Source: Cladopsammia gracilis
Taxonomy: Eukaryota; Cnidaria; Anthozoa; Scleractinia; Dendrophylliidae
Direction: 5' to 3'
DNA length: 64,000 nt
Assembly (NCBI GenBank): GCA_022457155.1
Contig: JAJGOT010000959.1
Coordinates: forward strand, 30,001 to 94,000
Shown: positions 11,783 to 22,679 of the stretch, in pieces
How positions within the stretch are numbered: position 1 is the stretch's first letter
Layout of the letters: each line of letters opens with the position of its first letter
Made by a program: the position numbers and the translations under genes
Notes under the pieces: model-generated
What the model was told of the DNA's origin: nothing
The model's input: the letters and a program-made list of their open reading frames with translations, nothing else
Database searches by the model: none

Positions 11783-11852
11783 TTTTGCCTTCACTACACA
11801 ACCGAACACACTCAAAGATTGAGGCATGGGCGCGTTGGTCAGCCAGGCCCAC
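11783..11852 (-). repeat. B2 split direct repeat (copy 1)
   Basis: Same sequence as 12377-12447 (contains TTTTGCCTTCACTACACAAC and GGCATGGGCGCGTTGGTCAG). Marks the 3' end of the element. Confidence 0.85.
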
Positions 11853-12198
11853 AATACATTTTATTATTGACAAAGGACTATCGTATTACAATATTACTAT
11901 AATATACTATACTATAATATTACAATAACTTCAGGTTGGCCGTCCAGGCCCACGATACATTTTGTTATTGACGAAGAACTATAATATAACGATAACTCTA
12001 AGCGCACCAGAGCCGGACACGTAAACCCCAAAAAACCAACTGTTGGAAAAAATAGGGACCGTGTACCCCCGACCTATGCAGTGGTGCTACCTTTGGGGTT
12101 TTAAGGTGTTTTTAACTAAGAAACAAACGACTGAAATGCGGCTAAAACTGCCGATAACAAATCTTAAGGTATTACAATAAACAACTAAGACGAAAGTT

Positions 12199-12376
12199 AA
12201 CTTGTTTGAACAGTACTAGAGGCGGCGAGGCTGACCGTAGAATGACACAAATCTATCAACGAACACTTTTCAAACTCACGAACCGTGAGCCCCTGCACAC
12301 TACACTAGTACCCGGTTCTCTGTTCCGTGTCGGCAAAATATTAATTTATGTCAATACCGATTATCACAAATTACAT
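12199..12376 (-). repeat. A2 split direct repeat (copy 1)
   Basis: 178 bp, near-identical to A1 at 16454-16631 and to the A repeats of the second copy at 50590-50767 and 54866-55043. Confidence 0.9.
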
Positions 12377-12447
12377 ATTTTGCCTTCACTACACAACCGA
12401 ACACACTCAAAGATTGAGGCATGGGCGCGTTGGTCAGCCAGGCCCAT
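12377..12447 (-). repeat. B1 split direct repeat (copy 1)
   Basis: Directly abuts A2 and matches B2 at 11783-11852. Confidence 0.85.
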
Positions 12448-12604
12448 AGTAGACAGCAAAAGAAAGGGCGAGAGCCCAGAGCGACAAGGACTTGAAGACT
12501 TCAAGTCTGCTTGGCAGTGAATCCTCAACATAAATGTTTTAGCTGCTCGCCTCGACTAGCTAACCTGCTAACTGCGGGCAGTGGATATTCTCAGCTATCC
12601 GGCC

Positions 12605-13240
12605 TTCTGCGTTTACGTTATGAGCAAAGCAAAACTGGACATCCCTGCTACGAATAAGACACAACTCAGAGCTTCTAAGGAAACCTGAAAAAGTGAGAAT
12701 AAACATAACTAGACTTTTTAATTGCAGAAGATTGTCCCAATCAGTTTTTTCAGCAAGTTGCTTGAGACGAGTAACTTCGAGGGGCTCGTTCCTCCTGGTG
12801 GTAGGTTGACTGGCAAGGCGAAGAGCGCCTTCTTTTGCAGCAATGACAGTCGGTTGTACTGAAGGAGAATCAACTCTGGCCAGCTAATGCGCCCACTTAA
12901 AAGCGTATAGTAGAAAGCACAATTGATGCAGACACTGACTTTGTGGACTCGAGCAGATGTTGCAGATACAGGGCACGATCCAAAGGTCTGACCGGAAAAT
13001 CAGGAATACGCAACACGTCTTTAGCAAAGTCTCGCCATCTGTTAAAGCTAGTTTTGCGATGACCCAGTGGCTTTCGAAGCAAGCACGGTAAATTTCATAT
13101 TCTGTTTTAGCTGGATAACTTGTACGTTGTCCTGGCTTCCTGCAGACCAAAATGCGGACGAGGAGATATCTAAGAACAACATGAAACACATATAATGTAA
13201 GAGACGAACTCATAAAGAAAAATGTACGGACGAACGGGAA
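12605..13240 (-). pseudogene. truncated tyrosine recombinase of Ngaro-like copy 1
   Basis: The minus strand shows the core-binding segment ('LGHRKTSFNRWRDFAKDVLR' region, 12897-13082) and, in another frame, the first catalytic box GFLRSSEL (around 12665-12690). The sequence then reaches a stop and the B1 repeat with no second His-x-x-Arg box or catalytic Tyr. Copy 2 ends in the same way (54560-54650), so the loss predates both insertions. Confidence 0.75.
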
Positions 13241-13424
13241 CAAAAATGAATTTAAATTGCGCTCGCAACCCTGCTGTCAAAAACAGAAAGCTATCCTAAC
13301 TGATTCGACAAGCATAATACCAAACTTAAACCCCGTTTAGCTCCTCTTAGAAAATAGGGATGATCCCCTATAGGGCATAACATCATGCCCCTCTTGGATG
13401 CAACATTGAGCCTGTCTAAGCCAC

Positions 13425-13672
13425 TCTCAAGCATAACATTGACCCCTCTTGGGCGTAACATTAAAACCCATCTAGGGCGTAACATTGAAACCCCTCTTGG
13501 GCGTAACATTGAAAACCATTTAGGGCATTTCATAACGCTGAGCCCATCTAGGGCATTCGGTAAGCCCCTCCAGGGCATAACGCTGAGCCCATCTTGGGCA
13601 TTCGGTAAACCCCTCCAGGGCATAACGCTGAGCCCATCTAGGGCATCCATTAAGCCCATCTAGGGCATAACA
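13425..13672 (-). repeat. minisatellite inside Ngaro-like copy 1
   Basis: About ten diverged units of 22-27 bp built on 'GGGCATAACGCTGAGCCC' and 'CATCTAGGGCATTCGGTAAG'. It lies between the RNase H and recombinase relics at the same place as in copy 2 (53560-53880). Long open frames here result only from the repeat period. Confidence 0.85.
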
Positions 13673-13974
13673 CCTCTAACAGGCAATTCAATCTAGGAAA
13701 AAAAATACCCCTAGAAACTTGACTCTGGTTGAAATACGTTCAGTAGAAAATCTGCAAAATAGTCATATCTCTGTGCATTCACTTGGGACACGAAAGCTCT
13801 CACTAGATAACTCGTAGCCCTACCTAGGAGCGATACTAAAGTCAATACGAATTGCTAATGAAGGGACCGTCACGGGATTACAACCGAAAATAGAGTTTCT
13901 GGCTTGACATCTATAAGTAAATTAGGCAAATTAAATTAGATAGAATGCCCCAATCATGAATAAAGGTGCTCCAG

Positions 13975-15660
13975 TGGAAAACCATCTAAACGCAGAATGG
14001 GCCAGACTTCCAAAATGGTACGCTGAGAGCTCCCTTAGCACCGCAAGATCTCGTATGGCTGAAGACTATGCACGTTAAGTAAACCGGAGGACGCAGCCGG
14101 CTGTCCTGATGGGACCAATTTTGGGCAAAGGCGTATGCACCGCTGAAACCGGGTTGGTAGGATCTGGAATTGAAAACATTTAACGTTAGCGTTGAATAAA
14201 CATTGGAACCTATCACAGGTATGAGGACCCGCTAAACCGTCGAGAGCATAGAAAACCGTGCCATCAATGGTGTAATGGACATAATCAATAAACTTGAATA
14301 TAACACCAGCAATAGTATTTAGATCCCTTAATAGTATCCACTGCATGTCGATGTCAATGTCGTTGAACAGACAGCTCTGAAAGATGCCTACTGCAGGCTG
14401 TTGTAAAGCCGGACTTTTAGATTATCAGTAGACCAGGTAACTGGCTTACTGGCCTCCTAGAAAGCTTTCAATGACAGGAAAAACGGCAAGCAACTCTCTG
14501 AACGTGGAACCTTGCGCTTTCTCGAAGTCGGACGGGTATTGATGAAAAAATTTTGCCGTCGAAACTATAAAACTTCCACAAGATGAGGCCAATGCATCGG
14601 AATATATCACCTAAGAGGACTTATGACGGGCTGGCGAAATAGGTATGCCGTTAAGGCTCGCTACGTTGGTTTTCCCGAAGATCAATTCAGCAAAACTCTC
14701 GGGAGGAAAAGTGAACGTAAGGGTTCCATGTCGACACAGTATTGATCATAGCAAATAGATTTCTAGTCATAAGCTGGGAGACGTTGCCCACGCAGTAGCC
14801 GAGTGAAATAATTTCCCTCGCTAACCCTCGCAATCCTGCGAACTGGGACGCGAAAAGAAGCGACCAATATGGAACAATATGGAACACATCTATCCGTCTG
14901 TCTATACGTAGCGTAAATTTCCGACGTGGCCGTGTTGATGACAGTTCCGAGCCGAGAAATTACCTGAGTTGGGCCCCAAGACATTTGGCTTCGTTAGGAA
15001 GAAAACCAGAGGTAAGCAAATCGGCATGAACCTGAAGGCTCGCAATCTTTGCGTTGTTGTAACCGACAGCAGCGAAGAGACCGTCGTCTAAGAAGGCAAC
15101 AATTTACCCGGCTTCAGATCTCCATTTCTCAATTAACGGCTTAGACAATTCCGTAAACAGGTAAGGCGCTAAACTAAGACCGAAAGGTAAAACTGAAAAC
15201 ATATAAAATATCTAGCGTGACCGGTGGAAAATGTCCAAGAAAAAAAAACGAAACTTTCGATGAACGAGGATCTTCAACATGATGATGACCACAAGATCAT
15301 AAGAGAACATATAGTCTCCCGGATTCTAAATCTCTTAGGCAACATTCAAGTCTTCGCATCTAAAATTTTCTCTTGTCGTGACGCACATCTAAAATAAAAC
15401 GCGTTAAACAGATTTTTGCGTTAACACAAACAAAGAGTCAATAGTGAAAGGTGGCTCGTAAACCTCAGTAATACAATGTGGACTAATGAGCTCGTTTATG
15501 ACATTCTCAACGGAACTAGAATCCTTCAAAGCTAACGCGTTATTACTGGCCGTAAAAGACGTGGGAATTTTGAGCAACGGCAATTTGCATACAAAAGGAA
15601 TAACATCGATAATAAACTTCGGCGCGTTAATGCCCTTCCAGAACTCAATTACTTGATATA
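13975..15660 (-). pseudogene. reverse transcriptase and RNase H relic of Ngaro-like copy 1
   Basis: Frame-broken. Motifs seen on the minus strand are an 'LPFGLS.AP' RT motif, then an in-frame TAA (15114-15116), then 'FLDDG' with both catalytic Asp codons present. RNase H and its C-terminal extension follow ('GLAREIISLGYCVGNVSQLM', 'PHTCDRFQCLFNANVKCF', 'FQRCIRLCPKLV' segments). The same stop sits at 52111-52113 in copy 2. This RT cannot be made in full from either copy. Confidence 0.78.
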
Positions 15661-15919
15661 ATCTCCCTTAGACCGACACGAATTCCTGGTCAGATTTAAA
15701 TTCGCATTGTACTTCGGGGTCCAAAAAAAAAAAAAAAAAAATATAGAGATGATGGGCAAGAGTCCTCCTGATAGTAATCTTCGTCCAACTCCATGTCTGA
15801 ACAGAGTCAGGGGTTTTCCGCACGCAAAGCAAACACCAGTAGCAGATATTTGCACTAAATGTTGTTGATTAAGGTGAGAGAAGAAATTAGATGATTGTTG
15901 TCTTGCGATCTGTGGAGAT

Positions 15920-16435
15920 TTAGCCTGAATGGACGTCGGCAAGGCTTTCGTTGGTGGGAAGAACGCGCGGTGAAACGCTTACGGCTCTGTAAATTTTCTT
16001 TTCGTCTTCTTCGTCGTCGGCCAAATCATGATGTTTGTATTCATTGACAGTTTTCCAACCAAACGGTGACTTATCTGCAAGCAGGATCAATTTTTCACAC
16101 TCTTGCACGAGAGCCAAACCTTTGTCTAAGGCATCCTTTAATTTCTGCATGTCTTTGCGTTCCAGAGCGGCCTTTGCGTCCTTCATGGTTTCTTTAATCG
16201 ATTTCTTGACGTTGTACTGGTCCTCGCTGCTCTTCTTGTTGAATTGCGGAGTGAAACCGCGCTTGATTCTTTTGATTTCTGTCATCTGCTGGGCAGCCAT
16301 ATCCTCATGTGAACGCTTGAGAGCTAAACTGGAATCTTTAACCAGAGTCTTAAACTGACCAAGAAAATCCTGGTTGTTCTGTGTTATAAGTCGTACCGCT
16401 GTAGCCTCATTCATTTTGCCAGGGAGGAAAAACAA
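15920..16435 (-). CDS. Gag-like protein of Ngaro-like copy 1
   Basis: 171 codons, intact. The protein is highly charged and helical with 'NEATAVRLITQNNQDFLGQF' near the start, a basic centre ('MTEIKRIKRGFTPQFNKKSS'), long Lys/Glu helices and an acidic 'DLADDEEDEKKIYRAV' end. A CFAC-x9-H-type partial zinc knuckle follows in another frame (15780-15940). Copy 2 encodes a close homologue (50707-51300), the best preserved frame in both. It would package element RNA. The name rests on position and character, not on a search. Confidence 0.6.
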   Translation of the reverse strand: MFFLPGKMNEATAVRLITQNNQDFLGQFKTLVKDSSLALKRSHEDMAAQQMTEIKRIKRGFTPQFNKKSSEDQYNVKKSIKETMKDAKAALERKDMQKLKDALDKGLALVQECEKLILLADKSPFGWKTVNEYKHHDLADDEEDEKKIYRAVSVSPRVLPTNESLADVHSG

Positions 16436-16453
16436 AAAATCGGGGTAACATTG

Positions 16454-16631
16454 AACTTGTTTGAACAGTACTAGAGGCGGCGAGGCTGACCGTAGAATGA
16501 CACAAATCTATCAACGAACACTTTTCAAACTCACGAACCGTGAGCCCCTGCACACTACACTAGTACCCGGTTCTCTGTTCCGTGTCGGCAAAATATTAAT
16601 TTATGTCAATACCGATTATCACAAATTACAT
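16454..16631 (-). repeat. A1 split direct repeat (copy 1), 5' end
   Basis: 178-bp copy of the A repeat. The outer end (ATGTAATTTGTGATAATCGG on the minus strand) abuts unrelated flanking DNA. Confidence 0.9.
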
Positions 16632-17189
16632 CTTGCAATCAGGGCGTTTAGAGCCAAATCGGAGCAAAGCAAATTTGGACCGGTCGGTGTGTCATGATCA
16701 GTTATGATTCCTTCACTCCCTTTCATTTTTCATTTTTTTGGTTCCGTCAAGGAACCACTCGTCCTGAGGAGGGCAAACTGAAGCCAAACGGTCATGAAAA
16801 CATAGCATACCTTCGACGATATTCCAACGACAACAAATGGGCGACGAAGTTTGTCCGTAATTTTCATTTTCGCTAGTGAACACATTCCTTCGTGTTAATA
16901 CTAGCTACGCATAGAGGAAGGTTTTAAGGTTTTAGAGATCCTCTTTGGTAAAATATATTGATACGTGGATCTGCAACATAAGGGAAGTAGTCATAACATG
17001 TACAATCTAAGAGTACCCACCTTGTGTAGGGTAGGAAAAGGTCCCCGATGGTTGTTTCATATTCACGACTTGGCTCACAAGGAGCCTTTGATTTTAAATT
17101 AAACGTAAGGATTTTTGACGAACGAAAAAAAAAGTACATCACTTTCATAATGTCCAGTTCGAAAAAAGAAAAAAAAGGAAAAAAAAAAA
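16632..17189. other. no gene seen
   Basis: Short frames at 16694-17148 lack recognisable domains. A purine-rich AAAAAGAAAAAA tract lies near 17155-17200. Confidence 0.35.
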
Positions 17190-17285
17190 AGAAAAAATGG
17201 GGACTTTATGGGGATTCGAACTCGGGCCGTCCGGGACTAAGCCACAAACTCAATCACTGCACTGTCCAAGAGCACATACTTCCTA
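17190..17285 (-). mobile_element. tRNA-like SINE head or tRNA relic
   Basis: The minus strand has a box-B match (GAGTTCGAATCCCC) and, about 35-40 bases upstream, a box-A-like TTGGACAGTGCAGTGA, followed on the 3' side by a T-rich tract. No clean acceptor stem is visible. I call it tRNA-derived rather than a working tRNA gene. Confidence 0.45.
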
Positions 17286-17528
17286 CTAAATTTTATTATT
17301 TTAAGCTAGATACGCATCAGAACGCGTGTTTAGATTGCAAAATCCTTTTAGATCGATTTTAATGTTGCACTAAAAACTCCAAATGCGAAACATCTGTAAG
17401 CTTATTGTTGTCTATATTCGTTTACATCAAATTAATTATTGTTATCGTTGGATTCACGTTGAATTCCTGTTACGAAACGTGTTCGTAACAAAGCATTTGC
17501 TCAGTAAGTTTACAGCTGATGGAAGGAG

Positions 17529-17560
17529 CGAGTGAGTGAGTGAGTGAGTGAGTGAGAGAG
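17529..17560. repeat. (GAGT)n microsatellite
   Basis: About seven consecutive GAGT units ending in GAGAGAG. Confidence 0.95.
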
Positions 17561-17870
17561 TGAATTTTATTTAAACACCCTTGCCGATAACCTGTTCATC
17601 ATGCTTTCACGTATACACGGGTTTAAAAGTAAGACTACACTGCATTCACTAGATTCAGTAGCTGACACTTAAGCTCGACCCGGAGCTCGATCGCTAAGCA
17701 AATGGCAAGTTTAATATAACTTATAAAACACAGAACTTGCCAGAGCAAAAATCCCACAGGAATAATCGGCGAACACAATATCAAACGGTCCTATCCATCC
17801 ATGAACGCCTTGAATTGTCTTGAAAGTGTGCAGTTGTACGCAGTAGTTCTTTATCTAGGCCTACTCTGGG

Positions 17871-17972
17871 ACCTTAAGTTGCCTTAAGTCGCTTTAAGTC
17901 GCCTAAAGTCGCCTAAAGTCGCCTTAAGTCGCCTAAAGTCGCCCTTTGTCGCTTAAGGTCGCCTGAAGTCGT
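17871..17972. repeat. left subterminal tandem array of the large TIR element
   Basis: About ten ~10-bp units of the GCCTTAAGTC/GCCTAAAGTC type, directly inside the left TIR. Confidence 0.9.
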
Positions 17973-18190
17973 TGGGCTTAAAAAAGGCCTGCACACCTTA
18001 AAATTGCCCTAAAAGGTTTCACTTTTACTTATTTATTGCCCCAAATCTCTTTTTTATTTCCCATATATGATTATATACTGCAAGGGTATGGCCCCATGCA
18101 GTAAAACACCATGCTTCAATAGTCATGCACCATGCCCTAGTTGCTTCAATTATATTTGCTTAACCCTATAAAGGATGGCCCATTTTATTT

Positions 18191-18316
18191 TTGAGGGAGG
18201 GGGGGGGGGGAATACCAAGAAACAAAATTCACGCACAGCACAGCCTCAAGATGGTAAAAAAAATCATGCTTGCTAAAACAAAATGCGCAACCCCCCCCCC
18301 CCCCCCCCCCCCCCAC
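18191..18316. repeat. poly-G and poly-C tracts
   Basis: A G run at about 18198-18210 and a C run of about 26 bases near 18290-18315. Both can form G-quadruplexes on one strand. The proline-rich frame across them results from the C run. Confidence 0.85.
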
Positions 18317-18619
18317 ACCCCTAAAAGTAAAATGGTCCATCCCCATGGAGGGTACACTCGTTCATCTTCAAAACATTGACAGCTATTTCTATAGGTTTAC
18401 TTATATTTTATGGACAAAGTGTTGCTGAAAGGATGAAGTTGTGACTTATATTATAATCAACATTTAATATGAGCAACATCATAAAAGAGAAACACTGCTG
18501 ATCAGCAGACAATACTTATATACTGTAATGGTGCAGGCATTCCTTCACCTTCAGGGTATTATAACAACAGTGAGAGCTGTTTTGGATCACTAAGATCACA
18601 ATAACACTGGAAAAATTGC

Positions 18620-19130
18620 CAAGTTTCCATCCATGAATTTTTTATGGACTTTTCATGGTTTTTCCATGGTTATCCATAAAATACCACATGTGGAAAAAGT
18701 ACCCTTTTTCCACACTTAGTTATTGGATGAATACACATGTGGTTATTGAGTTTTCCAAACATGGAATTTTTCTACAGAACACATCAATGTGAAACATGGA
18801 AATTTAAATTTCCAAGAATGGAAACCTTGACTTCCATGATAAGTTACCCCACTGTGGACATTTGAAATTCCATGGCAGGTTTTTGTACCAATCCACACAT
18901 GGTTAAGTTTACCCACACTTGGGAATTGTCTTTTGATCAGAACCATGGAAATTAGAATTCCCAACAGTGGAAATCTGGATTTCCAACATAATGTACCTCA
19001 TTGTGGACATTTGAATTTCCAAGGAAGGTTTTTATGCATGAATCCATAGATGGTTTTGAATTCTTTCATGCTTGGAATTCTTTTATGGAAATCTGAGTTT
19101 CCAAGAAAGGAAATATTAATTTCCATTATA
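18620..19130. repeat. left subterminal repeat region of the CACTA-like element
   Basis: Irregular TTTCCATG / CATGGAAA / CACATGTGG words about every 20-40 bases, on both strands. Likely transposase-binding sites by analogy with EnSpm subterminal repeats. Confidence 0.65.
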
Positions 19131-19390
19131 AACAGGAAAATTAACTTTAATGGGTTTTTGAACTGTTCTGGTTTGGAAAATGGCACTGTATTCATGCTAC
19201 AGTGGACAATCAAACCTCCAAAAAGGTAGGCATTTTATACCAGTATGTTTATAAGAACTTTAAGAGCAACTTAGCATATATTCTACTTTTAAATAAAGAG
19301 GTCTTCAAAAAATCAGTTTTAAATTATATTATCAATTTCAAACCATCGGACCAAGTATTACAGACTTACATGTAAGTCATTCAGTAAATA

Positions 19391-20080
19391 CAAACACAAC
19401 ATGGACAATTCCAAAGTTCCAACAAAAAAACAAAATGAAAGTCAACTTGGACAATGTAGAGTTCCAGAAGTGAGCACCATGAATAGAGGTAATGACTGTC
19501 TGAACCCAGATGAAATCCTTGACATAAATAAATGTTACAGTTCAAGTTTTTTTCACAGTTTTCAGTTGGTCTCTCCTCAGGTTTGCTTTGACAGCTTCTT
19601 CATCAAATTAAAACACAACATGGACATTCCAAAGTTCCAACATAGAAAACAAAATGATAAAGTCAACTTGGACATTTCAGAGTTCCAGAATTCGAAGTGA
19701 GCACCATGAAAGTACAAGTAGTGATTGTCTGAACCCAGATGAGATCTTTGACATCAATAAATGTTACAGTTCAAGTTTTTTTCACAGTTTTCAGTTGGTC
19801 TCTCCTCAGGTTTACTTGGACAGCTCCTTCATCAACTTCTATATATCCAGTAAATTAAAACACAACATGGACATTCCAAAGTTCCAACATATAAAGCAAA
19901 ATGATAAAGTCAATTTGGACATTTTAGAGTTCCAGAATTCGAAGTGAGCACCATGAAAGTTCTGTCTGAACCCAGATGAGATCTTTGACATCAATAAATT
20001 TTACAGTTCAAGTTTTTTTCGCAATTTTCAGTTGGTCTCTCCTCGGGTTTGCTGGGTCAGCTTCCTTGTGAACTTCTATG
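19391..20080. repeat. tandem duplication of an exon-containing segment (3 copies)
   Basis: Units start at AAACACAACATGG (about 19393, 19611, 19858), 218 and 247 bp apart. Each contains TCAGTTGGTCTCTCCTCAGG, which corresponds to the 3' end of the candidate last exon at 20008-20200. The array was therefore made by repeated copying of that exon's end outward. Confidence 0.8.
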
Positions 20081-20200
20081 TATCCAGGTTGGAAGAGCAC
20101 TGGCAATTGCCCTGATGAAAGTATTTTTATCCTTTCCTCATAAATGACCCAGTCCAAAAGTTTCTTGAGTTTCTCCAAATCTTTCACCCTCTGTATCATA
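20008..20200 (-). CDS. candidate last exon of the CACTA-internal gene
   Basis: An acceptor (AAATTAG at 20201-20207 read on the minus strand) precedes TATGATACAGAG. The frame runs 63 codons to TAA and encodes 'KDLEKLKKLLDWVIYEERIK' (a helical, coiled-coil-like stretch) and 'VLFQPGYIEVHKEADP'. One base completes the AG left by the exon at 20536-20965, keeping the frame open. Function unknown. The exon's end was amplified into the array at 19391-20080. Confidence 0.45.
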
Positions 20201-20535
20201 CTAATTTAAAGTTTGTCCAGTGCCACCATAACAATACAATCACAAGATACCTGTGTCAGTCTGCAAGGAAACAAAAAGAAAAGAAAATCAGATGTACTGC
20301 GAGCTTGGGTTACCTGTGATCCTATTACCTTCATTTCATAGCAAGAGTACCCCTCCCTCCCTGTACACAAGCACTGAAGGATTTCCAATCTTAATGTTTA
20401 GTAAAATATGTGTGGCAAATCAAACTTAATTTCAAGGCAAACAGTCTGCAATAAGAACAAATACCTGTATGCAACAGCCTTGTCATGATCATTAGCAAGA
20501 ACAAAGATTTTAAATATGTCCATGAAAACACTCAC

Positions 20536-20965
20536 CTGGGTTGAAATAGGTGACATATTCCTTTCTTTTTTGTCATATATTGAGGGGATGGAGATCCATT
20601 GTTGCTGCTTGAGTCATCTGCACTCACTGTAGCTGACTCTCCAGGACTTTCACAAAGGTTTGCCCCTTTCTCGGATCGTCTTCTCTCACGCATATGTGTT
20701 AGTACCATGTCCTTTTTGGCATTACGTCCCAGGCCGTACTTTTTATACGTAAAACGCTCATCACCTGCAAAACGATCAACAAACGCCACTAACTTTCCTA
20801 CAGCTGTGGAATTCTTTGCAAACCAGGGGGTTTCTTTGTCTTCAGGCCACTCTTTACACACCTCGCTGATTACTAGCTTCTTCCGGAGAATGCGTGGAGA
20901 ACATTCAATTTTAAAATTCTTGTGAAAAACCCACTGCTGCTCCACAAATATCGTCAATAAAATAC
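20536..20965 (-). CDS. candidate internal exon of the CACTA-internal gene
   Basis: Bounded by an acceptor (GTTCACAG) and a strong donor (CAACCCAG|GTGAGTG). It encodes about 143 residues with a basic, tryptophan-containing N-terminal half ('CKEWPEDKETPWFAKNSTAV', 'FVDRFAGDERFTYKKYG', 'THMRERRR') and a Ser-rich tail ('SADDSSSNNGSPSPQY'). The first half resembles a compact nucleic-acid-binding module, but I cannot name the family. Its 3' phase matches the exon at 20008-20200. Its 5' phase does not match the exon at 21193-21280, so a small exon is missing or the copy is damaged. Confidence 0.5.
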
Positions 20966-21192
20966 CTGTGAACAACATATTAAGCATTAATTACTATAAT
21001 TTCCCTGCAAGCATGTTATGGTTCAAATTTTTCTTTTGTTTCAAAATTTTCAAACCAGTTTAATTTTTGTTTCCTTTGTCCCAGATTCATTAACATAATC
21101 TCAAACAAAGGAAAACAAAAATTAAACCAAAGAAAAATTTGAACCACAACATACATATTTATGGTGGACCGTAACCATCATTTTATACTTAC

Positions 21193-21280
21193 TTTGTGTT
21201 ATATCTGCCTTTATCTTCCATTGGAAGCCCTTCTGGTATTAAAGTGATGTTGATTTGGCTTAGACAAATTTGCTGAGTCT
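21193..21280 (-). CDS. candidate second exon of the CACTA-internal gene
   Basis: 88 bp between an AAACAG acceptor and an ACAAA|GTAAGT donor. It is open in the one frame that fits the phase left by the exon at 21912-22182, coding for a short 'INITLIPEGLPMEDKGRYNT' stretch. Short, so support is only splice signals and phase. Confidence 0.3.
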
Positions 21281-21357
21281 CTGTTTACTACGCCAGCGAC
21301 TCATTTCGTGACACTTAGAATTTTTCACGAGATTCCTTCGCGTAGCCGAATAAACAT

Positions 21358-21742
21358 CGCTCACAAGAAGCGCTACGTGAATGTAAACAAACATACAATA
21401 TTATAGATTGGCAAAAGTGAAGAATAACATCGAAAATTTTCGAAAGTTTTGGACTTCCGTACGAATAGCAAATCGAAGTTGGCCGTACGGGAGTATTCTT
21501 TCACGCGAAAAATTTCTAAGTGTCACGAAAATTATGAGACGCTTGCGTGAGTATACAAAGACTCGGCAATTTACCCTGAGCCAAATTAGTCTGAGCCAAA
21601 TCAACATCTCTTACCAGAAGCGCTTCGTAAAGCTAAACGAACATTTAATATTGTGGACCAACAAAAGTGAAGAATAACATTGAAAATTGACGAAAGTTTT
21701 GGACTCCCGTACGAATAGCAAATCGAAGTCCGCGTACGGGTG
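21358..21742. repeat. two-copy direct duplication of ~140 bp
   Basis: AGAAGCGCTACGTGAATG ... CGTACGAATAGCAAATCGAA at about 21366-21490 recurs at 21613-21735 with mismatches. It falls in the candidate first intron of the CACTA-internal gene. Confidence 0.8.
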
Positions 21743-21911
21743 CCGTACGAATATAGCCACTGCGTTTTCTAAAACTGCATTCTTTGGACTCCTTCAGGAA
21801 CGTTTTGAAGGATGTCTCACTAAGTTAACCCAATTCTAGTTTTAAAATATATTTAAACTTAAATAAAACCACTAAAGCGCATGCATGCACAGTTTGCGCC
21901 AAAATACTAAC

Positions 21912-22182
21912 CATCAACGTTCTCGGGATCGGCAGCGACTGAACCTGTCTTCAACTTCTTTCCAACCGGCTCCTTTACAGCGTTTCCAGATCTCTTCCAT
22001 AATTTCGCGGACTTCATTATCTGCTCGGTTGTCGCTATCCTCATCACTTGTAATTGTTCCGTCCCGTCGAGAACTCTCCACTCTTTGTCGCTCCCTACCT
22101 TGCACGACCCGCTCGAGAAGAAGAGGTCGAAATATGTTGTGGCAAACAGTTTTGACTCACTTTTTGGCGGGAAACAGACCAA
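21912..22182 (-). CDS. candidate first exon of the CACTA-internal gene
   Basis: Starts ATG at 22182 and is open for 90 codons to a donor (GTTGATG|GTTAGT). The product is polar with a 'KEPVGKKLKTGSVAADPE' basic end. A second open frame on the same strand (21914-22105) is more acidic, so the true frame is uncertain. No domain recognised. Confidence 0.35.
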
Positions 22183-22483
22183 TTCGCCTCTTGAGTTTTT
22201 TGCAAGCCGCTTTTGATTGGTTCACGTTTTTGCAAGCCGCTAACCATCAGTGTTGCGGGCGTATACTCAGAGGGAAAACAAACATGGCGGAAAAAGGAGA
22301 CACATCGATGTCTGTCAAAAAGGAAGCTTTTTTTTCCTTCTTCGCGTTGCCAATGTGCGGCAAGAGAATCTGTTCACGTCCACTGTCCTTGCCGAGTCTG
22401 TAATGGAAAAGCTGTCAACCCAAAGACGCAGCAAAAGCATCTGTTGTTCGCAAATCAACGTGAAATGATAGAACATGAAAAGC

Positions 22484-22679
22484 TAAACGTTTGAAATGCA
22501 AGGCTAGTACAACGGAAATTAATGGCAGGTTTAATGGCCAATATTTCGACTAGTAGAACTAGTCTTCTACAGGGCACTCCTACGCTGGCCCTGTAGAAGA
22601 CTAGTTCTACTAGTCGAAATATTGGCCATTAAACCTGCCATTAATTTCCGTTGTACTAGCCTTGCATTTCAAACGTTTA
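22484..22679. repeat. perfect palindrome, 92-bp arms, 12-bp loop
   Basis: Arms 22484-22575 and 22588-22679 are exact reverse complements with no mismatch, separated by ACTCCTACGCTG. They contain CGACTAGTAGAACTAGTC and are TA-bounded. This is probably a very young foldback MITE inside the CACTA-like element, or it was homogenised by template switching. Confidence 0.97.

Larger units (their letters stand above)
11783..16631 (-). mobile_element. Ngaro/PAT-like YR retrotransposon, copy 1
   Basis: On the minus strand the order is A1 repeat (16454-16631), Gag-like ORF, RT-RNase H relic, minisatellite, truncated tyrosine recombinase, B1 (12377-12447), A2 (12199-12376), a spacer, then B2 (11783-11852). 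Interleaved A1...B1-A2...B2 direct repeats are the 'split direct repeat' plan of Ngaro/PAT-type elements, as opposed to LTRs or DIRS inverted repeats. A1 and A2 are both 178 bp and almost identical. A spacer of about 345 bp between A2 and B2 departs from the textbook plan. The copy is coding-dead. Confidence 0.85.

Noticed and set aside
18191..18379. Proline-rich small protein
   Set aside because: The proline run is a translated poly-C tract. No other support.
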